A stretch of 64,000 bases of DNA from Doris montereyensis (taxonomy: Eukaryota > Mollusca > Gastropoda > Nudibranchia > Dorididae). Below the pieces are notes generated by a model. The model did not search any database and was not told where the DNA came from. It was given only the letters and a program-made list of their open reading frames with translations. The position numbers and the translations under genes were made by a program. The stretch lies in the NCBI GenBank assembly GCA_037039925.1, contig JAXRKP010001029.1, positions 32,501-96,500 on the forward strand. The letters run 5' to 3'. Shown in pieces: positions 24,377 through 64,000 of the stretch. The stretch's first letter is position 1, and the number at the start of each line of letters is the position of its first letter.

Positions 24377-27300
24377 CTACATTAGGAAATGGGCAGAAGA
24401 TAAAAAGAAAAAATTGAATCAAAGTAAAAATGCATTATGCTAACTTCTTTGTAGATGGTTTATTGCATCGTGACAAATATGTGCTGTATTGTAAAAATTG
24501 CATTCCATTTCATTTATTTCTATTTGGCCAAGTACATCTTTATTTAAAATCTAATTGAAAAGGATAATACCCATGACTGACAAGTTGAATGAAGTTATCA
24601 ACTGTTGTCAACCATGTAGATTACAATTCACTATAAATACTGTGTTGAAAAGAAACAACCAAGCTTTCTAATTCTAAGGCAATTCCTCAATGAACATCAT
24701 ACATACAGTGGAACACACATTCGCCAAACGCATGTTGTCTCTACTACAAGCTGAGTCATGGCAATTTTGAGTTTGCATGGAGGGAGGAAAGGTACAATTT
24801 GAGATAATTGCCTTTGAAGCTAGGCCTGAATATCTAGAGATTGTTTTTACTGTGTGCCTATTGTCTACACACCATTGTACATTTGTTTTGAAAGATTAGA
24901 TATATAGGCTAGAACTAGAATAGAACTAGATTTTGGCCTAAACAGGAAAAGAAAATGAAGTATATATCTGGACGAGTTTAAAGAGTAAAGCTCCTTCTAA
25001 CCGGAAAGGCCCGTAGATTAGCCTGCCTTTGATAGCATGAAGCGGAAAAGGTGATAATAAATCATCTCCTAGCCAGGACGCTAGTCTGACACAGGTTTTT
25101 ACTCCCAAGCTAGCAGTGCTTGTACCCATTTGCACCTGGGTAGAGTGGGGAAAATGAGTGTAAGTGTTTTTCCCAAGTAGCACAATGTCTGACCTAGCTT
25201 TGATAGGAATTAAATCCGTAACCTCATGATCCCCAGTCTGGCAGTCTAACCACCCGGCCACCGACACCACCCTCTAAACGAGTTTATACATGGTTAAATC
25301 TACTGACATTTTTGTATGCACTCTACATTCATTCTAGATTAGATCGAGATAAAAATCATTAGATCTACTGTCTATCACGGCTGACGTGAGAATGTAAACA
25401 ACAGTGGTCCGGTGGACTGTAGAGGTTGGCTTTATTAGGAAAGAAATTTGCCAAAATGTGATAAAAGGAGCCAGATTTTGACAGCATTCATAGCAAACCT
25501 AAAGACCTATTTTCCTACTTTCTGTTTACCAAATGTCATGAATGTTTACAGTGCATACTCAAATCAAGTTCAAGATATTCTAGTTCACTTTAGTTCAATG
25601 ACTAGAGGAGATTCTGACCAAGGCCTTGTGTGTCCAGTAGTAGCGTAGTCGGATGCTATGATTAAAAGTTGGCTAATGAAGCTGAAGCCGGCAATCAAGA
25701 TTTTGTCTTCGATCAAAGAGGTAACCATACAAAATATGAAATTAAACACATTTATAGGGCTGGCTCATTAAAAACCTTTTGGGGGGTGATTGAAACCTAT
25801 TTGCGATTGTAAACCCACATGAATCTAAAAATCAATTACAAGAATTTTTTTTACTACGGCCACTCGTAACTCAAATCTACGGCCAGCGACTTCTGACTGA
25901 TTTTCCTGTGCTGCCACACATGATGTATAGAGAGATTATTAACATTATTTCTTTTAAAAGGCCTCCCTATACTGTGTAGCAGTATCCAACCATGGAGAGC
26001 AAAGGGAGAGCCAGTGGATGGACAGACAGAGTCATAATATGAAAGGGAAGAAATCCATATTGCTCAAGGGTGGAGGACTCGGTAGCCTTGAGGCAAGGTG
26101 TTGGCCTCTCAACCAAAAGGTAGTGGGTTCCAGCCATGCCAACAGTTGAAAAATATCCTCTTTTTTTTGTTTGTTTTGAGTACAATCTACACCCTGGTCA
26201 AGGTAGGTGAATCGACACCAAGTTCCATCAGAGACGGACAATAAAAAGGCGGTATTGTGTGCAGATCATAACACTCTGTGCACCTTAAACTTAAAGATCC
26301 CTTGACTGTTTACAGGGCAGTCCGGGCAAAACAAAAAAATCCTACCAAAAACTCTGAGATCACCTTAGTTGTGGATGTAGATAAATTAAATCAAAGTATT
26401 GCTCTAGGAACGCTATATAGCACTACACACAGTTAGCACTACACACAGTTAGCACTACACACAGTGACAATAGTGAAGCATCCAACTATTCCAACGGTGG
26501 TTAATTCAACACAAGTCAAATATCAACGGTCCCTCAAATTTTTTCTGTGTGCACGCAGTTTTGGTTGGACGAGTAAAGATTTTTTTTATTGGTGTGCGCA
26601 GGCATTTCCCAACTGTGCACATTTTTTCTCCTCAATAAGCACTGTACAACTTTTTTCAAAATCATAAAGAGAAAATGGCAAACCTTTCAGCAGAGAATTT
26701 ATGTGCTGCAACGCCTCCAGTCTCTTTCTGTGTGTCAACAAAGTCCCTCAACTCTTGTTTATACGACACAACGAGCTTTTCCTTGGCGGCCAGCTCCCTT
26801 TTCACCAGCGCGTATCTGCCTTCTGTGTCTTTCGCTCTGGTGAGTGAAACGTCCTTTTCAGATTCACACCTGGCAAGAGCGACAGCCAGCCCATCACGCT
26901 CCTCAGCAAGATCCCTTTTCTCCTTTGTCATCTGCTTGACTTGTGCCTGAAATTAGAGAAAACAGCTAGGGTAAGATAGGAGAATTTCATGACAATGACA
27001 GCAATAATTCCACACCCTATGAAGTCTGTAGCTTTGCTTTTCAGTGTAAACTATCACTGCGGGTCCTGGAGTGAAAAATGTTCCCGTTTATTCCTATCAA
27101 TTTAACTTATGTATAGATGTAATGGGCATGGTGTACTGAGTTGAAATAGGTCGGGTTTTTTTCCTGACGCTTCCGGTTGCCACGGAAATGGCGGCCATCT
27201 TGGATTTCGCCCAAATTTCACCAACTTCAATATCGATAGGCTTTTTCATTTTTCAAAAAAATTTGTTTCAAACTCGGCATACACCTTATTTGATACACTA

Positions 27301-28780
27301 TCTAAATTTGTTATATACGAATTACATTGTTTCCACGTAGATGTGATTGTTATTAAATAAATCTCACACATTGCTTGAATTTAAATTGGACAAACAAAGC
27401 ATAATTTGTATTAAAGAACTGAAGTAAGATTATTATAAGGAGGAATGAAAAGACACCAGGCCATGGATCAGTCTAACCATTCACCGCTTCTCACCTTCAA
27501 ACTTCCGTTTTGATTAACGAGTTCAGCATTGTCCTCATCACCGTCATAATCTTCTCTGATATCAAAATATAAACGTTTGATGACCTACACCAAGAAAAAC
27601 ATGTAAAAAGAATAAAAATAATGGAAAATCTAGCAATTGGAAATTGAAGCAATGCTAATATGTTAAGAGAAGAATGCTTTCTGTATGGAAACATAGACTC
27701 TGTTGCAAGGACATTGTCATAAAAAAACCAGACAGTACATGATAAAATCATCACACACCTATATTATTACATTATAAAATTTCTTTTAACTTTGTGCAAT
27801 TTTGATTCAGTCGCCTTTGTCCAACAATGAAAGGTACCTTTGTGAAATGATGACACTTTTAAGTTTGATTGCACATGTACATATATTCAATGAAACCCAT
27901 CAGAAATCAGCTTACTTACAGTTGTCAATTCTCCGTTGTGATCAACTCTCGCCATTGGTCCATTTTTTTTTCCTTTATAACTTATTTCAATTTGTATATC
28001 AATCCTCAGATTACATCAACTACTTTGATGCTAGAACTAGAACTCCCGTAAAATAAACTCCAAAAACTAAATCAGATGGCCGTGAAGAAAATACATTGCA
28101 CACACAGACTAAGCCCTTTCATTTTGCTCTTAGATCTTACTCAGATGAAACAAACTCTTTTTAAAACTGCAACAACAACAAAAACTAAACCCATCATCGC
28201 ATCTCATTACATCATGTATCCTCACAGTCCTGTTCCTTATGTTTTCACAAGAAGGGACACTAGAACTGCTTAATTTCATAAAAGAATTCTACTTCAGAAT
28301 TTAGTCAAATCCACTGGACTCAGTTAACATTAACCCTACTTGTGATCAGCTATTTCTCACGGTCCCAAGGTGTCAATATGCTCATTTGAGATCAATAAAA
28401 TTATCTTAAATCTCACGCAGGTTCCACTGTATTTACATTAAATATACTAATCAAAGTGAAGTTAAGTCAAATCATATATACTCATTCATGTTATACTGGT
28501 GCCCATAAATCTGGCTTCATGCAGTAGCTTACAAGCACATGATGTAATAATAATTTTTAAAAATTTAATTATAATACGTAATAATACATATATTATACAT
28601 TATATCAAAAATGACCTTGTTTTGTTTGATTGGAATTCTACAGCTAGGGCAGGTGGAGGATTTTTCTATCCATTGCATCAAACACAGCTCGTGAAAGGTG
28701 TGACCACATGGTGCTGCAGCGATATTGATGTCAGCTGAGTTCTCAAACAAATCAGCACATATGCAACATTGAGCTTTCAT
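23221..28780 (-). CDS. TRAIP: TRAIP, RING-type E3 ubiquitin-protein ligase (gene span, split in exons)
   Basis: TRAIP (TRAF-interacting protein) is a nuclear RING E3 ligase that ubiquitinates the replicative helicase and blocked replication forks. Four exons are visible on the minus strand: 28780-28616 (RING), 27584-27495, 26946-26684 (coiled coil) and 24376-23221 (coiled coil plus tail). The RING is C5-x2-C8, C25-x-H27-x2-H30-x2-C33, C44-x2-C47. After it comes NKVIKRLYFDI, resembling the NKLFFDL segment of TRAIP. The tail carries TRAFDGFGG, similar to the TGFDGLGG of vertebrate TRAIP. Exons 1 to 3 join in frame. The join of exon 3 to exon 4 is out of frame, so either a small exon is unseen or another indel is present. 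Exon 4 needs three single-base homopolymer corrections. The gene is head to head with INTS11. Confidence 0.82.
24980..25273 (-). mobile_element. tRNA-derived SINE, family A, reversed
   Basis: On the minus strand it has head GGTGTCGGTGGCCGGGTGG, a diverged B-box region, TTTCCCCACTCTACCCAGGT, a TTGGGAGTAAAAACCTGTGT-like segment and a GGTGATTTATT segment. It lies in TRAIP intron 3. Confidence 0.75.
26060..26392 (+). mobile_element. SINE-like dispersed repeat, family B
   Basis: Contains GAGGACTCGGTAGCCTTGAG and GGTAGTGGGTTCCAGCC at the head (tRNA-like). Further on are GGGCAGTCCGGGCAAAAC, ATCCTACCAAAAACT and CCTTAGTTGTGGATGTAG. The second half is shared, reversed, with 35388-35590. Confidence 0.6.
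26409..26465. repeat. 18-bp tandem repeat, three copies
   Basis: AGCACTACACACAGTT repeated about three times with an 18-bp period. It is unrelated in sequence to the 18-bp array at 2.2-10.8 kb. Confidence 0.8.
26684..26946 (-). CDS. TRAIP: TRAIP exon 3: coiled coil
   Basis: 263 nt beginning AQVKQMTKEKRDLAEERDGL after a TTTCAG acceptor. It is a continuous Lys/Glu/Leu-rich helical segment resembling the AQLSQKDKEKRD region of vertebrate TRAIP. The donor GAAAG|GTTTGC leaves two bases over, which does not match the phase of the next exon found. Confidence 0.7.
26947..27494 (-). other. TRAIP intron 2
   Basis: Contains a segment at about 27160-27240 (TTCCGGTTGCCACGGAAATG, GCGGCCATCTTGGATTTC) that is compositionally unlike its surroundings and probably a dispersed repeat. 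No gene is seen. Confidence 0.4.
27495..27584 (-). CDS. TRAIP: TRAIP exon 2
   Basis: 90 nt, 30 codons in phase 0, running from VIKRLYFDIRED to NGSLK. It is bounded by GTGTAG acceptor and AAG|GTGAGA donor sequences on the minus strand. It continues the RING exon in frame and is rich in Asp/Glu. Confidence 0.75.
27585..28615 (-). other. TRAIP intron 1
   Basis: AT-rich intron between the RING exon and exon 2, with GT and AG borders on the minus strand. Short open frames on the plus strand have no recognisable content. Confidence 0.5.
28616..28780 (-). CDS. TRAIP: TRAIP exon 1 (coding): RING domain
   Basis: 55 codons starting MKAQCCICADLF and ending PSCRIPIKQNK, then a GTCATT donor at 28615. 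All eight zinc ligands of a C3H2C3 RING are present. The start was chosen because the TRAIP RING begins within a few residues of the N-terminus. Upstream, a TTTACAG acceptor at 28813-28814 suggests that this exon begins at 28812 and that a non-coding first exon lies further up. Confidence 0.85.
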
Positions 28781-29094
28781 TATTGTAACAATAAATAGAA
28801 CAGGAGACCTTTCTGTAAATAGAGAAGAGAATAACAAAATTTGTCAAACTTGAATAAATGCAACATTATTTGATAAATAATAGAGGAGGACTGCAATCAT
28901 CCCAATGAGTCATTTTTTCATCTCCAAAGATATATTTAATATCAGTCATGGGTGCGAGGTAGAGGACATGCCCATTTACCATAACGAGGAATTATCAGAA
29001 TTTTATTATCTGGACCTGCCCTTCAATGTCATTGTCACTGTCAGAGAACTGTAGATATTACAAATCAACTAATAATACTAATTTAGACACAATT

Positions 29095-29310
29095 TAAAGG
29101 ACCTTGTTGGAAAACACATTACGTTTGTCTGGATACAGGGGCATGTTGGCATCAATGGAAATAAAAATGCTGATAAGTTAGCAAAAGAGGCACGCCGAAA
29201 GATGTCAGCCCTGATGCTTTACTTGAGTATGCGAATTTGGAGCTTTTAGTAAATAATTATATTAATAAACTTGTGAAATCGGGCCTTGATTGTCAAGTTA
29301 TCAATACGGT
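29095..29310 (+). mobile_element. Retroelement RNase H fragment
   Basis: Translation gives FVWIQGHVGINGNKNADKLA followed by KEA, the standard C-terminal RNase H pattern of non-LTR elements (W-x-x-G-H-x-G-x-x-G-N-x-x-A-D). It then continues LLEYANLELLVNNYINKLVK after a frame change. Only this fragment remains. Confidence 0.7.
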
Positions 29311-29562
29311 ACGGTTTTGATAGAAGACTCCTGCCCTGTCATAGCCTTTCATTGTCCGTTTAACCTGTCAATCACAAGGGTGGATCTGTGAGGAGATTTA
29401 ACGATCCACCATGTGATTTTGATTCTGAGCCTTATCTTTCTACACTCCAATGAAGTTTGACTGAGTGACACCATCAATGCATGCCACGCTTGACTTCATC
29501 CAACTCGCCTGTGGCTACAATAAAATAATAAATTGTGAGAGGAGGGAGGGAGTGGAGAGAAA

Positions 29563-29880
<318 letters not shown>

Positions 29881-29903
29881 TGAGTGAGAGATAACGAAGT
29901 GAT

Positions 29904-30457
29904 TTATTCGGACCCGGTCCCAATAAACACCCACACTATTCGGACACGCTGCAATATTAGGACACGACACGGACTATTTATGTAAAATGACGTCATAACC
30001 TAACCTAAACCGTGCATGCCCAGAACAATATTATTAGATCTATTGTTTAAGTGCCGGTACCACCCATGTCCCAAAATCCAATAACTTTCCGGCAGCCTAC
30101 TCCATACCATTACTAACCTATTAAAAAATACTTAAAATGGGTAATAAAATCGTGACCCGTGCTCCTGAAAATGAGTTCACCGGAAGGTATGAAAGGTTTC
30201 CGTTTACTTTTTTTCCGGAACGAAACATGACCTCTAGAAATAGAAGTCGACTTCGCTCAAGGCCGTCAAGATGGCCTTGCTCTACGATTGAAACTGAAAT
30301 TACGTGTCTTCAACTTCAATTCTCTAAAAATATATTTTTAGACATTGATTCTAGATCTGGGTGTCCCAATAAAAACCCGGGTCCGACAAAACCCACACTA
30401 TTGGGACACGCGGGTCTGAATAAACACTCTACACTATTGGTACACGGGTCCGAATAA
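29904..30457. mobile_element. Possible TIR element between GA microsatellites
   Basis: The left end TTATTCGGACCCGG and right end CGGGTCCGAATAA are inverted complements about 550 bp apart. Subterminal motifs of the type CACACTATTCGGACACG and CACACTATTGGGACACG recur near both ends. GAGAGATAA occurs just outside each end. No transposase is encoded. Confidence 0.45.
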
Positions 30458-30574
30458 TGACAGCCGAGAGATAATGTATTTTTGTGTGTTACTGTTAGAG
30501 AGAGACACACACACAGAGACAAACAGAGATACAGGCGGAGGAAGACAGACACATCGATTAACATTATCAGTACC

Positions 30575-30575
30575 C

Positions 30576-30618
<43 letters not shown>

Positions 30619-30629
30619 CAGCGAGTGAA

Positions 30630-30707
<78 letters not shown>
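30575..30707. repeat. GA dinucleotide microsatellite
   Basis: (GA)n, interrupted near 30615-30635 by a GACAGCGAGTGAAAGAGAAG segment. Confidence 0.95.
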
Positions 30708-30710
<3 letters not shown>

Positions 30711-31397
30711 AGGTCTACGCGACCCACACCCCCAGTAATTTATCCGAACCGAACCCTTGCTCTGGATGGAACCTTGACAAGAGTTATATATTCTATTTAT
30801 CCTCAAATATAAACCATCACTTATTTTAATCTGAAGAAAGGAAACTGTGAAACAACCTGTAGACTGAAATAGATCTAGAGCTAAGTTAGTAAGTCTTAAC
30901 AGTAACCTCTAGTACTTACATTCTCATTTGACACAACCCAGAGCAGTCGTAATTCGCTTGTTGTTTAAATTGTTCCTAGTTTTCGAATTCTACCGCCCCG
31001 TCCTATGAAAAGTTAGCTAGAGATATCTTGCCTGGGGGAATTATAGATCAAGAATCTTGATAGATATAATCAAAAGTTGTAAGATCCTACACAAACAATG
31101 ACGTTGTTTTAATATTACACTTTGAAAAAATCTCATGATTAATTTTTAAATCTCAATCAGAACAGAACTTTCCTAATGATTTGCTAAACTATCGTCAGTT
31201 TGGAAGGTTAAAGTCGTATCTTTAATCTATAATTTTTATTTTTCAAGATGTCGCCGCCCATAAACTGATACATTGTTGATGTTTTCATCGTTTTGCAACT
31301 GCAGGGTTTCTTGACATCTGAAAGATAAAGTCTAGTGTGCTGTTTTCCCCCTAGATCCACAGTCTGTAAGACTAAGCGACTAAGCTTTAGGTCTACC

Positions 31398-63530
<32,133 letters not shown>

Positions 63531-63680
63531 ATGTCGCCAATGAATGCATTTCTTTGTTATGTACAGAATCTATTTTTGTTGATGCAAACTGTGCTGTGTG
63601 AATGAGTCTGTTTGTATGACATGTATGTATAATATTAGTACACGTGTGTGTCAAATAAAAGAGACACTTGTGTCTTATGT
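63531..63680 (+). other. INTS11 3' UTR
   Basis: Sequence from the stop codon to shortly after the first polyadenylation signal. The exact cleavage point is not known. Confidence 0.5.
63654..63659 (+). promoter_or_regulatory. INTS11: Polyadenylation signal AATAAA
   Basis: AATAAA 124 bp after the stop codon, followed by GT/T-rich sequence (CACTTGTGTCTTATGTTTAT). A second AATAAA occurs at 63729-63734. Confidence 0.65.
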
Positions 63681-64000
63681 TTATGATACATGCATTGTGA
63701 TTTTAATGGAATATAATTGCATTTTAAAAATAAAATTTGGACTTTTTGCAAACAATTTTAATTTCATTTTTCATTGTTCTAGCTCTATTCAAATCTCCAG
63801 AGTGGATTTATATTTTATGGTAATGTGTGTGTGTGTGTGTTTTTCTACTTTATTTGTTTTGGATACACCTGGGAATAGAATGTGCTTGAATTGTATTCTC
63901 ATGATGGTACTGAAGAAGCATTAGTAGATTACAACAGGTGAAAATATCTCTCCCATCTCGGTAAATATGAAAAAAAGAAAAAGAAAGAAAAAATAGATCC
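63681..64000. other. Intergenic DNA downstream of INTS11
   Basis: AT-rich, with a short (GT)n run near 63820-63840 and an A-rich end. No gene is seen before the window ends. Confidence 0.4.

Larger units (their letters stand above)
24377..26683 (-). other. TRAIP intron 3 (interrupted by SINEs)
   Basis: About 2.3 kb. It holds a reversed family A SINE (24980-25273) and a family B SINE (26060-26392). A small missing TRAIP exon may be hidden here because the flanking exons do not match in phase; I could not find one. Confidence 0.45.

Noticed and set aside
25448..25648. Plus-strand frame of 66 codons
   Set aside because: No recognised motif, no splice context and no homologue that I recall. It lies in TRAIP intron 3 on the opposite strand, possibly in an unrecognised repeat.

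Overview
The window is invertebrate genomic DNA: AT-rich, with intron-containing genes, GT-AG splice sites, tRNA-derived SINEs and several non-LTR retrotransposon lineages. The gene content and repeat style suggest a lophotrochozoan, most likely a gastropod mollusc; this is inference and I cannot name a species. Tandem repeats fill roughly 45% of the window. Single-base indels in short homopolymers inside otherwise intact exons suggest a long-read assembly with residual base-call errors.

Layout. 1-822: trinucleotide microsatellites. 823-2200: unannotatable DNA plus a reversed LINE fragment. 2210-10820: an 18-bp minisatellite of several hundred copies. 10.8-12.7 kb: a short repeat element and a possible pogo-like element carrying an AGT microsatellite. 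12.7-14.2 kb: an internally deleted RTE-like LINE. 14.2-17.93 kb: a 43-bp minisatellite that grew out of the 3' end of that LINE. 17.9-23.2 kb: gene-free, with SINEs, a perfect 53-bp x 5 repeat, a MITE and another LINE 3' end.

Two genes are recognised, arranged head to head. TRAIP (RING E3 ubiquitin ligase) runs on the minus strand from 28780 to 23221 in at least four coding exons. INTS11 (catalytic endonuclease of the Integrator complex) runs on the plus strand from 31398 to 63530. I reconstruct INTS11 as 18 coding exons, one of them a 12-nt microexon. They total 1,791 nt after allowing for two homopolymer indels, i.e. 596 residues, with every metallo-beta-lactamase/beta-CASP catalytic residue present. 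Its introns hold a 5.8-kb array of a 59-bp unit (intron 6), a 9.2-kb array of a 56-bp unit (intron 11), a 48-bp array (intron 13), a CR1/L2-like LINE (intron 12), and many SINEs.

The most unusual structure is at the intron 9/exon 10 boundary of INTS11. A 72-bp segment containing the polypyrimidine tract, the AG acceptor and the first part of exon 10 is tandemly repeated, giving six successive acceptors. Only the last leads into a complete exon; each of the five upstream acceptors would read into an in-frame TAG formed by the next acceptor. The other strong observation is that the 43-bp minisatellite is seeded by the 3' terminus of one LINE family, seen at four loci as one unit or as arrays of different length.
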